Positions 10,818 to 23,860 are shown, counted from the stretch's first letter. The stretch: DNA of 64,000 nt from Petunia secreta (GCA_029990175.1 JARKIP010000064.1:14030001-14094000); one strand, 5' to 3'. Translations and numbers: made by a program. The notes: a model not told the origin generated them from the sequence alone.

Positions 10818-13800
10818 GAATACAACATTCCAATAATGATTAGTACGATTTAATTTTTATTAAAATTTTCTCATCGTGCGTATTTAGATTTTGAATTACC
10901 ACACACATGATTCATGAATTTGGACCAGAGAACGTTGTACAACTAGACTGTTTTCTTAATGCAGAAGAATGGCATATTTGAGACATGCATAAATGTAGGG
11001 TCTGCAAGATGCAAAATGGGTAGCAAGGATGATGTTCACAGCCCGATGAATAGTTGCGATTTTTGGTAACAACTAAATGGATGGGAAAAAAATTAATGTG
11101 AACATGGGCAGTCCTTAATTACTATGAAAGAATGGGTTATCCATTTTCTCCTATCATTTATTCTGAAAGTAAGTGACTTCTTTTTTTTCAGGCAGTATCA
11201 TAAACACAAAGATGTTATTGTGTTCTTCCATGGTCTAGAAGACATATGGGAAGATTCAATCAACCATTGACTCCATTTTCAATAGGATAAGTCAAATAGT
11301 GGAGACTAAAACCTCTGTGGTTTCTACTCCAATTGCATCTTGGCGAATAAAATCTTCGTGATTTTCTACTCCTATTTCCTACTCGTTTGAAGGTTCAAAA
11401 CTTCACCGTTGTAGTGAACCGACTTGAAGATTAAAAACTTCGCCGTTCATATTAAATCAGTTTGAAGATTAAAACTTCACCATTCTACTCAAGTTACAAA
11501 GAAAGAGTGGCCGAGTATGCCTTTTTATTAAAGAGTGTTATCATATTTGTGCAACGTATTGGCTGAAAGATGACTACATTAATGTGAGGGCTAAGTATGC
11601 GTCGGATCACGTATGAGTCGTGAACAAGAATGGAACAAATTTACGCCTTTCCCTTCCCCATATGTTCGCCTTTCCAAGACGATTTCTTTATGCACATCAA
11701 AGGACCTCGAGATTCTAATCCACGAAAAATCCATTCCAATAGTCTTTTTAAATCGTCCTCTGGAAAAATATGGTCAAATAATTCTTAATGTTTTAGATTA
11801 AGAGTGTCCATATATATTCAAGATTAAAATCATAAAACAATTAGTCAAAATATGTGAGAGATATTGAATGTTCACAATGGTTGGCTTTAGCCTGATAAAT
11901 CTCATGTTGCCTTTACAAAAAGGATAAATTTGACTACTATTTGCTGTGGTCTGTTCTTCATGGCATTGGCCATGTTACTTGCCACGTTAGTTTTAGCGAA
12001 TTTAAAAGAGGATCTTTGTGAGTCTTGCTATATATGGTTCTTTGAATAAAGCAAATAAGGATTTGTATTATGTTTGGACAAAGAAAGCAGATGGTGAATA
12101 AGTGTTTCCATTTAATTTCTTGTCCTTCGTAATCAACGAGGTTGGACAATAAATTAAATGTAGAAGCCATGTGGATTTCTCATATCGTTGCACCAAAGGC
12201 TGCTCACAAACGACAACACTCATCATATTGGTATCATTGTGATTGCTTACTTAAAGTAAGCATCACAATTTTCCATATGCAGCTGATAAATCTCTTAGTA
12301 AATGCTTACGAAATAGAAGTGGATGATTTGGGTGAAGCTATTCTTGGTGAAAATAACTTTATAGTTGTTTTTCTTCCTTGGTCTATTATTGTCACGCTGG
12401 TTAGGCATTGGACTTACATAAATTAAATGCAGAAAGGAAGAACTCAAATCGTCAAGGGGTGCAATAAAATAAGCACATGAAACATTTGAAATATGAGGGC
12501 ATTTATCTTATAAATGGCAAGTATCTATGTAGACTTAATTTCTATATTTTTTGAACCCCACGAATCCTTTCTGGATATTGATATCATAGTCAGTGAATTC
12601 ATAACTAGTCGATGATCAACTACCAATTCGACGATTGGTCTTGTGCCTTTTCAAAGTTATGTTCTTTCACGAACATTTGAAAGGTTCAGTTCTTGCATGA
12701 AAATGTGTCACTTCAAAGATTGTGATTTTTCATGAAAAGACGTGTCTGTTGAAAAAAAATATTTGTATAGATATGACCGTTCACGAACGAATGTATAAAT
12801 ACGCTGGTCTATAATGTGGTAAACCAGTATATGATATTAATGATAGAATACATATCAAGTTGGATTTCAGCGATGAACCAACCAATGATAATTATAAAAT
12901 CCATATCAAGTTGGATTTGTATAATGATTGAAGGTTCTATAATTTGGGCATCAAATAAATAGCAAGACGGAAATGGTTGAGAAATATATTAAATGTTAAA
13001 AGGTTGTGGCCACAACTGATGCAACCATTTCAAGTTATTGATATAATGATGCTATAAGCTGAGTTCATAGCCTTAAACAAGGCCGATGAAATAGTGAAGA
13101 CATTCCATTTTGGTCCACACCGTTGACATCGATTTGCATACATTGTGAGAGTCAAGCGGCAATGGGACGGGCTGGGAACTTTATGTATAACGGAAAAAGT
13201 CACAAATGACGAAGAAATAAAACTGTTAAACAACTAATCTCTAGAGGAATTATCACAATTGACTAATAATGTGTCGGATCCGCTTACATAAGGCCAAACT
13301 AGAGAGGTAGTTGAGTGGTCATCGAAGGGAATTGGACTATGGCCGAGGACAAGTGAGTCATGGTGGTAACTCTACCTAGAAGTCTGGAGATCTCAAGATC
13401 TAGGTCCAAGGAGCTCAAACAAAGTTGTGAGTGAGGGTTAAACATTGTCAACCAAATCTTATTTTGGTCAATTCTTGTGATGAGACAATGTTCAGTACCA
13501 GGATAAAGTGCCGTAGCTTTTTAATAATTATCTAAGTTTGATATAGGAATTATCAAATAGTATACATCTACGGGAGTACACATTTAGAAATCACCTATGT
13601 AAGTGTGAAGTGGAAGCCACTCCAAGGAGAATTCAGTAAGGCCAATTCTCTACGCACTTATGAAACCAGACGGTATTCATGGCTGAAACAAACACAACAA
13701 TGAGAACTAAAAACGGATAAGGGATAATTGTGTGACATATATTGTCTAGGTATACACCAAAGCTCGACGGTTCAAAGATATCAAATCTACCGGTTGACCA

Positions 13801-13938
13801 AGTATATCCGATATATGTTCACTACGAAAAGTTCAAAGAGAAACCTATTATCCCGATGCAATTATTCTTTAGTTGCGAATCACACAGTTTTTCATGCATG
13901 TTTTCATTATATAGCCATTCTCCATTCATGTGGGGGAT
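10818..13938 (+). other. Interior of the copia-like element, no intact coding
   Basis: Only short open frames without motifs are seen. Near 11270-11480 there is a degenerate series of phrases such as ttgaagattaaaacttcacc, and near 12840-12930 a duplicated catatcaagttggattt. The last 500 bp are tidy non-coding sequence leading to the polypurine tract at about 13930-13938. Confidence 0.5.
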
Positions 13939-14393
13939 TGTTGGGATTTTTAGGGGTTTGAAGGGGAAATGGTGTCCCTTGTACCTTTTCGTTGAAAAGG
14001 TTTCACACCTCTTCACTTCTCCCATTTGTTTGGCTATAAATAGTGATACATTATCTCATATTAAAACACACTTTTGATACTCAAAATTCTGAAAATCTCC
14101 CCTCTCTTCAGTGCATTATTTTACAAAATCAAAAGTTAGAGTCGTGTGATTTGCTCAGTTCCTTTGAGTTCGCCGATAACTCTGTGGTTTGAAGTGCTTC
14201 TACCACAGAGTTGAATATTTCCGTTCTATCTTGGAAGAAATTAATCCATAAACCTTGGGTAATAGTGAGGAGATTAGATTCCTTAAGGACACATCGTGAA
14301 GTTTGTGGGCTTGGAATCTTTTTCGTTTAACAAACACTTTGTTTCTTATTTTGGTTTTACTTTTGTTTGTCTTTTTTGAACACATGAACAACA
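13939..14393 (+). repeat. 3' LTR of the copia-like element
   Basis: Starts tgttgggattttta directly after the gtgggggat tract and carries a TATA-like ggctataaatag near 14031-14042. The end at ...acaaca was chosen because tatat follows it and also precedes the 5' LTR. The end is less certain than the start. Confidence 0.7.
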
Positions 14394-14425
14394 TATATTG
14401 CTTAGGTGTCGTCTCGGTCCAAGAA

Positions 14426-14426
<1 letters not shown>

Positions 14427-14462
<36 letters not shown>
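14427..14462. repeat. (TA)n microsatellite
   Basis: About 17 TA dinucleotides following aagaaattaa. Open frames crossing it on both strands (IYIYIY) are artefacts. Confidence 0.95.
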
Positions 14463-14465
<3 letters not shown>

Positions 14466-14587
14466 TGTTTCTAGTTTTCAAGGGTGACTAAGTAAAAGGG
14501 AGAGTTAACCAAACTTTATAATATAGTTATACATATTGGTATTCAAAATTTATGTGTATGTTTAATTTAAAGTTCACTATTCTAATT

Positions 14588-15042
14588 GTTGGAAATTGGA
14601 TTTGGAGCACCCATGTGGGTCAACTCAAATCCATATTAAAATAGTTAATATATAATTGTTATATATTTATTAATTAAAAAAGAAGAAAAAGACACAACGG
14701 TTAGGAAGAGTCCTGAACAGTTATGTCACTTAGAAGTATTAAAAAAACTTCTTTTTCAGCAGAACATACTCTTTGCTTCCTCTAAAAAGAACGCATGTTT
14801 CCTTACCCCTCCAACAAGGGAAAAAAACTCTTTCTCAAGTGAAGAATTTCAATGGAAGATTCCCAAGAAGAACGTAAACAATCTTCTACTGATTGGAACA
14901 GTCTTCTGTAATAGGTACGACCTTAGACTGTGAAACTATTAGTGTAGTTCGTGTTATTGATATGTGATTACACTGCCGACTAGTGAAACAAATGCGGATT
15001 GATCTTGGGCGAACTTTATGTTCATGAATTGTGTGTAATCCT
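14588..15042 (+). repeat. Putative 5' LTR of an old copia element
   Basis: Begins tgttggaaattggatttgga. About 455 bp later comes attggtaccaagagcctgag, a degenerate match to the initiator-methionine tRNA primer-binding site (ttggtatcagagcc) that follows copia LTRs. The inferred LTR end is not a clean ca, and the matching 3' LTR is not inside the window. The link to the pol remnants at 30990 and 63433 is inference. Confidence 0.5.
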
Positions 15043-15880
15043 TTATTGGTACCAAGAGCCTGAGTTATTTATTTCCTAGTCTCAATCTTTGTTCCATGAA
15101 AAATAGTGTATGGAAAGAGTTTCCCTATTACAGTTTGTTGAATTTGTTTGTCGTGTTTCTGGTGTGACAACCATATTCTGAAAATCAGTCAAAAGTTGTT
15201 TGATCAATATTAAGGTTGCTCTTTCTGTTTGAGTTTTTTCTTTAGAAAAGGAATGCTTACTTTATTTTGTCACATGGAAAGACGGCGCCGCTTCATTGTT
15301 ATGTGACCTAGAATAAGAGTGAAAACTTGTCTTCCTTCATTCAATTTTTTTACGAAGAAGTATCCTTGCTAGTAAAGAAACACACGTTTTTTGATGTTTC
15401 TCTATGTGCAAGTGTGTTCTTATGGAATATATGGCTCCAGTTTATGACTCTTACGTATGTAGATAAATGTATGGCTCCTACTTATTATTCTTGCTATGGA
15501 AAATGTGCTTCCTATGTAGAGATAAAAATTTATGAGAACTTACATATGAGGGATCCAAACTACAAGTACAACCCATATAATTATATTATCTTGACGAGAT
15601 ATCTCAAGGTCAGAAAGTGTTGGTGACATATTTGAAGGCATAGATTGATCTTCCACCATATTTTGATAGTTAATCTTTTAAAGTTACGACTCTTGTCTAC
15701 TTTTTCATGGGTTGTCTAAGTGACTGCCATTTTTGAGAAATTTTCTAAGTGTGAAGAATAAGTCTAGTTTCCCGTCTTTCTTTCGAGGGAAAAGGCAAAG
15801 TGTGGCACTAGCACATATTATTAGAGTCATATGTTGACCACAGGGCTCCTTTCAATAAATTAGTTCTCTGTTAAGGTGTA
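15043..15880 (+). other. Probable decayed interior of the old copia element
   Basis: It follows the degenerate primer-binding site. A 99-codon open frame at 15327-15626 has no recognisable motif. It is interrupted at 15880 by the Athila-like insertion. Nothing else is supportable. Confidence 0.35.
15876..15880. repeat. Target-site duplication gtgta (left)
   Basis: gtgta precedes the Athila-like element and recurs at 30258-30262 directly after its right end. Confidence 0.9.
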
Positions 15881-17195
15881 TGTTGCTCCCAACGCACACG
15901 CAAGTATACGTGATCGACAACTAATAAAGTGATAAGTAGAGTATCGTTCCCACAAGGACTATTCAGACTGAATTCTAGCAAACAATTTCCTAAGAAATAT
16001 TCAGGGATCTTTTTCCAATGGTGAGGATTTTACTAACTAAAACAATATTTAAAGCAAATAACTGAAGTCAAGTCACAGAACAATTTATGGGTTGTTATCA
16101 ATAATGGAGAAACGGTCCAGGGTCAGAGTTAGGAACAATCCAGTTGAGTTTTCCAGTTGATTCTACTTCTTGATTTCCTAGATTGCTAAATAACAGGTTA
16201 ATTGAACCCGTGAAAATCTTTCGATTCTTCACGGTCTATGCAGGCTACTCCAATCCCTATATGTCTATGGGTTGAATAACGTACACGCATTAACGAATTC
16301 TGTGATTAGTTAAGCTAGGCGAGCAAGTATATGTCTATCCTACTCACACATTGGTTCCCCGATGCCCGGGTTCATAATCTATCTCTACTCATTCTTATTG
16401 CGTTCATAAATTCCCTCTTTCGAGTTCAATCTAAAAACCATAGATAGTGTTCAATTATCAGGCCTCAATAATCAAACAATTATGATCAAGAAAGAATAAT
16501 CAATCCGTAATGGTAAATCAATATATAGAAATCAACTTTCAAACATCAACCTTCATGTATTTACTCTAACCCTAGAACGAACAAACTATAGAATTAAGGA
16601 GAAGAATAAGAGAAAGATAGAAAGAACTTGTTAGAAGACATCTAGGGCTCCTCCCCTCTCCTCCAAAACTTGCTCCAAAGTCTGAACTCCTACCAAAAAT
16701 GAAGTAAAAGAGTATTTATAGGGTTTACAAAGGCCTAGTAATAAGTTACACCTAAGCCTAGACGAAATAGGAAGTACCAAAAACGCTCCTGGGGCGCTGT
16801 AGGTGGCGCCCCGCGCCCCCGAACGCGCCACCCCAGGCAGAACCCATAGAAACTTGGGCGCTTTTGGGGCGCCCCGCGCCACTCAAAGCGCCAGAAGGAT
16901 GGGCGCTTTTGGGGGCGCCCCGCGCCACTCAAAGCGCCAGGCCAAATTCCTACCTCCTTCGTCTGCAGCTCGCGTCGCGTTGTGCCTTCGTATGTTCGAT
17001 CCAATCCTCAATCCAAATCCAATCTTTTCTTGCTCGATCTTGCTTTTTAAAGCTCCAATTGCACTTCATAACAACCTACAATCATACGACATAAAATCAG
17101 TGCAAAATCACATTCATTAACTAGAAAACGGGCGAATAAAGTACTCAAACGTAAGGAAATATTCAGGAAATATAGGCATAAAATGCCAAACATCA
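15881..17195 (-). repeat. 3' LTR of the Athila-like element
   Basis: Aligns along its length with 28954-30257; differences are scattered substitutions and one 11-bp insertion (attcaggaaat near 17161). A minus-strand TATA box (tataaata) lies near 16710-16722. A GC-rich block at 16785-16945 holds two copies of a gggcgc...ccactcaaagcgcc unit. Confidence 0.93.
16785..16945. repeat. GC-rich short direct repeats in the Athila-like LTR
   Basis: gggcgcttttggggcgcccc followed by gcgccactcaaagcgccag occurs twice about 45 bp apart, after an upstream ggcgccccgcgcc. The same block is in the other LTR (29868-30013), and a diverged form is in the solo LTR (51030-51190). The many overlapping open frames here are GC-bias shadows. 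Confidence 0.85.
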
Positions 17196-17212
17196 CCACC
17201 CCACACATGAAC
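17196..17212 (-). other. Polypurine tract of the Athila-like element
   Basis: On the minus strand the bases just before the 3' LTR read catgtgtggggtgg, a G-rich plus-strand primer site. It fixes the orientation of the element. Confidence 0.8.
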
Positions 17213-18595
17213 CTTTGCTCGCCCTCGAGCAATCACAAATAACTTCCCAACCTAGGTAGAACAGGTCAGCCTATGACTATGGTTGATACCGACCATTGAA
17301 CAAATGCATACATGACTACTATGGGTCCAACAAACATACCAATAATATAACAAACTCAAAAATATGAGAACAACCACCCCAAGACAACTCAAATGCACAA
17401 ACTCAACTCATTGCAACCATGCTCCCACAACGTCACACCTACCTACTCAACCAAGAAGCCACAACTTCACCTATCTCATGCAAACCATGTGCCCTCACCA
17501 ATAATGAAGCAAAAGAGTGTCCCCCAAATATCACACACAACAATGAATATCAAGAATAGAACGGGGACAATAGCATAGAAAGAATTCGCTCACTCTCATG
17601 AAAATCTCACATGTCACACACGATGTACCATAGGCTTGCCCGTAGTGTAGGACTCCACTAATGTAGGCTTATTCCAATCGGGATTAACTAGGACTTTAAA
17701 AAGGTTGTAATGTAGGCTAAGGGGCTGGTAGGATACATATGGGTAATAGTGACTACCTCCCTAAGCACTTTAATACATCACAATTAATTTAAGCACAAGT
17801 CTCATCAAAGCCAGCCAATCAACAACTTTCACACACACCTTCTCAACAAGTAGCAATTTTTTTCTTTTAAGCACACACTAGCAAGGATGTATATTCTTCT
17901 CTCTTTATTTCTTTTTCCAAATTTTTTTTTTCAACTTTGCTCCTTTTTTTTCATTTGTTTTCTTTCTCTATTCACTACTTTCCAACCTTGCCAATGCTCA
18001 TAAACAACTACTACACAATTCATGACATATTCCCCTTATTGGTTCCACTAAAAAACCTCCCAATATTTCAACCACAACTCCACAATAATATCACATTATC
18101 AATTGAAGTTCTTAAGGAGTAAAGGGCCAAAAGAAAGCAATTTAGAACAAGTGGGTAGGATTGGGGTGTGGGTGCATACAAAAAGGTCAAAGAGATCACA
18201 ACAATCAAGGGTGCATATAAGGGTAGGCAAATCAAGGTAAAAGGCTTATCCAAGAAGGCCTGTATCATCTCCCGACTAGAGCAAACCTAGGATTTTGCTT
18301 TGCACACACACGGGGCAAGTTCTAGACACCAATATGCAACATGGAGTACAATAAGAATATGCCTCACAACACACATTGCACACAATCCACACAAAATGGC
18401 TCCATCACAACTCTCAATCAAGCAAATAGGTTGCAACTTGTGGAAAATTAAGCACTAATGCACAAAGGTTCACAACAAAGTCACGTGAGTGGACTCAAGC
18501 ATCTCAAGGGGGTCGTTCCATTTTTTTCCTCTAGGCATGCATCACAATTTAAAACCAAAAGACACCACAAATAGCACATGCAACAAGTTCAAGTC
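17213..18595 (-). other. Athila-like element 3' internal region, non-coding
   Basis: C/A-rich sequence without an open frame that resembles a known protein. In element sense it lies downstream of the 294-codon ORF and upstream of the polypurine tract, where an autonomous element would have pol and a 3' UTR. aagtc at 18591-18595 is the left TSD of the nested Ogre-like element. Confidence 0.6.
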
Positions 18596-21500
18596 TGTCA
18601 CGACTCTTTTTTAACACACAAAAACTAAAATAAATAGAATTTGCGTATTTAAAAGGTTATGACGAGTGTTAAAGGTACACAATTATTCAAGAGAAAATCG
18701 GAGTCGCCACTTGACAAGTTAAAGGTGTGCCAAGTCACCAAAGTGGTGTACCTGGAACACCCTTGACTCGTCTAATAGTCTGCGTCAGAGATTCGGATAA
18801 GGTTCTCAGTTGACTCTCGGGAAGGTATTAGGCACCCTCAAGTCCTGTGCCAAGCACAGTTGCTTTATTGTCGCAATTTTAATTTATTAAATATGGTTGT
18901 TATATTAATGCCGTTAATTTGAATTTGAACCTTGATTCAGAAAAAAATTAAAAGTGTTATTCTTATCCAACCTCACAGAGGATCAGGCGAATTTACGCTT
19001 TAATTTATAGTGGGTAAAATATATTACGCATTTCCAACCTTACAAAGGACTGATCTATTCTTTTTCAAAAAAAAAAAAAAGAATTTAATTAACTTCAAAA
19101 GATAATTAATTTAGAGTTAGCTTGTTTTATTTTCCGTGTAATAAGCGGACCACAAGTCACACTTATCGTTTATGCCTAATCGAGTGGAGGTCTTCTCGTA
19201 CCTATTGATTTGCCTAATCGCATTACAATTCATTATGGAATAATAGCTTTTAGTTTAAAGTTTAACTAACATTGAGGTGGAAGCAAAAAAAAAAAAAAAA
19301 TAATAGCTGTTTATAAAAATAAGGGTCGTTTATAATGGATATTTGTCAAAATGGTTTGAAACAACTGAGTGTTAGTGTGTTAAAACTACAAACGTGCTAC
19401 GCATAACATTTCACCCGTTTCTTCATTGATTAAAATTCTGAATTTATTTTTTTTCGAGTTGATGCCAAATTTTGCAATTGTGATTTACTTTGCGTAGTCC
19501 TATCTTTCAAGCCTACTTTCATTTTTTTTTCATATTTTTTGCTGAGTAAAAGATTTGCTTGGAAAGCTTTTTCCTTCTTTCAAAAATCATGTTACATGGA
19601 TACTAAATTTGCCAACTCTCAATAGAAGCTGAAACTTTTGTTTAAACAACAGCAATGAACTATACTCTTTATAAATGAAGACAAAGAGAAGGAGAAAAGC
19701 TCAAATTTCTAAACTTGATCCAAAAGAGATGGGCGTCTCAAAAAGTGAAGTATGGGGCAGTGGCAATGAGCGGTGAACGTCGTGTATATAGGAAAGAAAA
19801 GAAATAAATGTGTACACGGGGATTCACAATTCTCTAATGGAAGCAAACGGAGTCGACTGATCATTAAGTACTATTACTAATACTCCGTGGCATTGAATGG
19901 CCAAGCTCCTTGCCTTTATCATAACCCAGCAAGGGTATAAGGAAAACAATGTAAAATAAGCTTGCAAGATTTTATGTATTTTTTTTGGAACTTAAAGACT
20001 GGATTCTACAACTCTATTTCAATTTATTTTTTTCTATTCAAGTATGTCTCTGTTCAATCTTAATCCTATGCATTTAACTTCAAAAGCACATCTTATCATT
20101 TATGATTAAAGTGGCCCAATGCAACCAAGATTCTTACGTTTCAAAGCCTAAAAAATGGTTGAAAAAGTAACAGACCATTTCGTTTTTGACATACATCAGT
20201 TTCAAATACATTTTTTTTGTACATATTTTGGCTTTTAGAACAAAGCAAACATACATAAGTTGGTCTATGAAAGAACAAACATTCTATATAATAATTCTCA
20301 TCACAACAGATACCATATAAACGTATTCTCAAATATCATACCATGACAATAATGAAAAAAAGAAGGTATACAAGTTACCTAATGTGGAGCAACCGCACTA
20401 CTAAGTAAATTTGAAAGCAACCCCGCAAGCAACTGGAAGCAGCCTCTTTTTAACCTTAAGCTTGACTCAAACCCTGAAGTTTATACTCCAAAAGACACTC
20501 AAGTTTGAGTTCTTTTGGTTCTAAACCTTCTTACTTAAGCAATGTACTTTTCTCAAGTTTCTAATATTTTTTTTTGCTCTCCTTTTCTTTTCTTAATTTT
20601 CAGCAGGTTTTGTTGTTTATTTTCAGCTGGTAGAGCAGCTGAAAGATCATTATTTCAGCAGCCAAAACAGTTCCAAAATGATGAAATATGTACAAGTAGG
20701 GTCCTCTAAAAGGACCCCCATTACTCATTACATTACTAGAAGGGACTTGGACCAAACTAGAGCAACTAGGATCAGCCCCCAAGGTAACTAAACTATAACA
20801 AACTAACTAAGAATTGAACTAACAGAACCAAAACAAATTTCCATATTTCAACTTAGTTTTTAACAGTTCTAATAGCTGGAAAAATTGCAAAGTCAGCCCA
20901 TAACTAAGCCTAAACTATACTAAAACAAACAGATTCTAACTTGCTAAAAAATACCAGGAATCCTATGCTCGACAAAGCTAAACAAATTAGCACCTTAAGA
21001 GTTACACTAATTGTTTGGTGCAGACCTTTCAAGTCATACCATATGCTCACATTAAAACACACAAGACATGAACATAGTCATTTGAAATTGAAATTAATTC
21101 AAACTCAAACCATGAAAAATACTAATTTCATTTCATAGTTGAAGACTGATCCATGACTAGTTTTGCTAAGGGCTAAACATGTGTATTTTCTATATCAAAA
21201 ATGAGAATAAACAGGCAGGGAAAGGAGAGAGGTGTGGCAGTTTCAAATCTAACCGGAGAAGCCAAAGCATTCAACAAATCTGAGCCGCTACTGCCTTCGC
21301 GGACAACACCATTGTTAATGCCTCGCCTATACAAAATCGTCATCGCAGCTGCAACTACTACCTCGTCCCACCAATGTTGAATCGCTGCTTTGAATCGCCA
21401 CCACAAACAGCCATACATTGCTACAGCTACTAACATCACCAGTGAACCACTCGTCACCACAGTTTTCATCACACCAAACAAATCACCAGAACATCGCCCC

Positions 21501-22116
21501 GGGTCAACAATTGCCTCAATAACACTGCCTCGCTCCCGTTAGCCCGAGACCACAGTTCATCCCACAAGAAAATGCCCCACTGTCATAGCTAATATCAACA
21601 TCAGAGCAAAGGAAAATCAACAGCATCACCACCGTGAGTCGAAATCAAAACACTGATTCATCACACCCCCAGCCCCGATGTCGCTACCTCGACGCCACTA
21701 ATAAATCATCACAGTCTCCGTACCACTGCTGCTATCATTTCCACCCCCAAATTCAACATACACCAGCCTCAATCATTAATTACAAATGCGGAAACAGAGC
21801 AGCCACAAACCCAAACAGAAAAAGAAAAACAGAAAAAAAATAAGAAGAAGATCAAACGGGAAACAGAAACGGGAAAGGGAAAAGAAACGGGGAAAGGGAT
21901 GGGTATTTGGGAAACGGGATAAGAGGGTGAAAGATGAGTAAAGGAAGAGAGGGAACTAGGAAACTTACCGAAAAAAGCACAAAGTGGCCGGATTTTTTCT
22001 TTGACCAAACTTTTGACTCCCGATCTACTCCAAACGGCTTGGATTTAGACGAAACCAATAGCATAAATGGAACGAGGGTGCCGAGATCTTTTGAATGATA
22101 TATAATTTGTATTTTT

Positions 22117-22141
22117 CCGGCCACCGGAGGTGGTGGCCGGC
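22117..22141. repeat. GC-rich hairpin in the Ogre-like LTR
   Basis: ccggccacc, a 6-nt loop, then ggtggccgg; it also occurs at 26599-26623 in the other LTR. It lies in what would be the transcribed part of the LTR, about 270 bp downstream of the TATA-like site in element sense. Confidence 0.7.
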
Positions 22142-22304
22142 GGCGGAGAGACGGCGGCTCCACGGTGGAGCAGTGGTGGTGGAACTTTCCGGTGGGGAGA
22201 GAAATTTTCGGGCAGGATCTCCCCAAGCCTTTGAGGCTTATGTGAAGTGTGTGCAAATGAGGGGTTTTTGGGAAATATAAGGGAATGGGGTGAAGGGATA
22301 TGGA

Positions 22305-22332
22305 CCATTAGATCAAAATTGATCTAATGGTT
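22305..22332. repeat. 28-bp near-palindrome in the Ogre-like LTR
   Basis: accattagatcaa and ttgatctaatggt are exact 13-bp inverted arms separated by aa. The second copy is at 26787-26814. In element sense it lies about 90 bp downstream of the TATA-like tataaaaaa, so it would be transcribed near the RNA 5' end or act as a binding site. Function unknown. Confidence 0.75.
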
Positions 22333-22671
22333 AGGATTGATCAAGATTTGGACGGGCCAAATATGGGAATTGGGCTAAGGTGGTGGGCTGATGGGCTGGC
22401 ATTTTTTATAAATAGCCATTTAAAGAAGCCTATATTTATTTACAGTACACACAATTAACTACATAAAAACTCACAATTAAAAATAAGAGTCACGATTAAC
22501 ACATAACAAGCAATTTTTGTTAATTTTTACATTTTACTTCCTAATTAATGATAATTTTAGCTAAGAATAAACACTAAAAATCCAAAAAAAATTTTGACGA
22601 CACGTCCTAAGCATCTAATACGACTATTCTGGGCAATTTTATGAATTTGGTGCCAAAATTAGGTGATTACA

Positions 22672-22690
22672 GCTGCCCCTCTTTGTTCGG
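22672..22690 (-). other. Polypurine tract of the Ogre-like element
   Basis: Minus strand reads gaacaaagaggggcagc directly before the 3' LTR start tgtaatcacc. It is the plus-strand primer site of the element and fixes its direction. Confidence 0.85.
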
Positions 22691-22865
22691 GAACACGAAG
22701 AGTTTTCGGACAAAGACGTAATCGACAACTAATTTTGGCTTTTCGGTTCTAGCCGAGAGCATGCTTTCCAAAATGGTGACCGTACCTTGAATTTCGGTTC
22801 TAACCGAGAACAAGGTTACCTACATATCCTTGGACTAAGGAATCAGGTCAGTGTAGTTCCTTACG

Positions 22866-22887
22866 TGCGGTAGCTGGGACTACCGCA
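22866..22887 (-). repeat. Conserved hairpin upstream of the polypurine tract
   Basis: tgcggtag and ctaccgca form an 8-bp stem around a 6-nt loop (ctggga). The other copy at 3260-3281 has the same stem with a different loop (ttctaa). Confidence 0.75.
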
Positions 22888-23289
22888 TTCAAACAGACAC
22901 TAGACTCTTCTAGACTCACTAAGACAAACCTAGACACTCTAGACCAACAAGCTGACACTAGACACTCTAGACTACTACGACAAGAGACTTTTCTAGACAC
23001 TCTTGGGGCTGATACTAGACACTCATAGGCACACAAGGGCTGTCGCTGCTGGTCACTGGTTGCTTGCTGATTGGCGGTCATTGCTTAACAGAGAAAATGA
23101 AAGTACAACATTGAAAATGTAAAGTTACAATTCCTATTCTAAGTCTTCATGCTTCCCGAGATGAGCTTCTTGGTTCTTGCTCCCCTCGCTTGTTGAAAAT
23201 AAAACCACCGCTCTTGGTTCAGGTGGGTCTTGCTTTTTGTAGAAAAGATAAACCCCTGATCTTGGTTCAGGTGGGTCTTCCCTCTTTAC

Positions 23290-23860
23290 AGAATAGATTC
23301 CCTCGTTCTTCAGGTGGGCGCCTGGACTTCTTCAAATGTATTCCCTCGTTCTTCAGGTGGGCGCCTGGACTTCTTCAAATGTATTCCCTCGTTCTTCAGG
23401 TGGGCGCCTGGACTTCTCCAAATGTATTCCCTCGTTAGTCAGGTGGGCGCCTGGACTTCTTCAAATGTATTCCCTCGTTCTTCAGGTGGGCTCCCTGACC
23501 TTCCTTAAACTACTCCCTCATTCTCCAGGCGGGCTCCCTGACTTTTAAAATAAAATCCCTCATTCTCCGGGTGGGTGCCCTGACTTTCTCTAAAACTACT
23601 CCCTCATTCTCCAGGCGGGCTCCCTGACTTCTAAAATAAAATCCCTCATTCTCCAGGCGGGTTCCCTGACTTTCTCTAAACTACTCCCTCATTCTCCAGG
23701 CGGGCTCCCTGACTTTTAAAATAAAATCCCTCATTCTCCAGGCGGGTTCCCTGACTGTCTTTAAACTACTCCCTCATCCTCCAGGCGGGCTCCCTGACCT
23801 TCTCTAAACTACTCCCTCATTCTCCAGGCGGGTTCCCTGACTTTCTCTAAACTACTCTCT
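23290..23860 (-). repeat. 43-bp tandem array in the Ogre-like element
   Basis: About 13 units, in plus orientation of the type ctccctcattctccaggcgg then gctccctgac..., with a variant block (ccctcgttcttcaggtgggc) at the start. Same family as 2445-2880 but differently arranged. Confidence 0.9.

Larger units (their letters stand above)
10624..14393 (+). mobile_element. Degenerate copia-like LTR element
   Basis: Two direct copies of a sequence beginning tgttgggatttttagg occur at 10624 and 13939. The second is preceded by a purine-rich gtgggggat, the expected polypurine tract, so the element reads on the plus strand. The full 3' LTR appears to end at 14393 (...gaacaaca) followed by tatat; tatat also precedes the 5' LTR, an acceptable but AT-rich TSD. 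The 5' LTR is truncated after about 194 bp. The 3.1-kb interior has no convincing gag or pol, so it is either very decayed or a non-autonomous (LARD-like) element. Confidence 0.72.
18596..22671 (-). repeat. 3' LTR of the Ogre-like element (4,076 bp)
   Basis: Bounded by aagtc on the left and the polypurine tract on the right. Its right 2,472 bp (20200-22671) match 24682-27153 with no length change and only about four substitutions that I could see. Near 18700 is the phrase cggagtcgccacttg, and near 18825 gggaaggtattaggcaccct. Open frames at 20141-22308 recur at exactly +4482 in the other LTR and are not genes. Confidence 0.92.

Noticed and set aside
13728..14077. 77-aa and 111-aa frames around 13728-14077
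   Set aside because: They run from the copia-like 3' untranslated region across the polypurine tract into the LTR and lack domain motifs.
14200..14491. IYIYIY-containing frames on both strands
   Set aside because: Translation of a (TA)n microsatellite.
16631..17094. Overlapping GC-rich open frames on both strands, recurring at 29704-30167
   Set aside because: Located in Athila-like LTRs; open frames arise from GC-rich repeats and have no start context or motifs.
22095..22280. GC-rich block as a possible host-gene first exon
   Set aside because: It is inside an LTR delimited by TSD and polypurine tract and is duplicated at 26577.
20141..22308. Series of 60-134 aa open frames (e.g. 21852-22256, 21173-21481) that recur at 24620-26790
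   Set aside because: They lie in the two LTR copies of the Ogre-like element, on both strands, with low-complexity composition. Repetition reflects LTR identity, not gene conservation.
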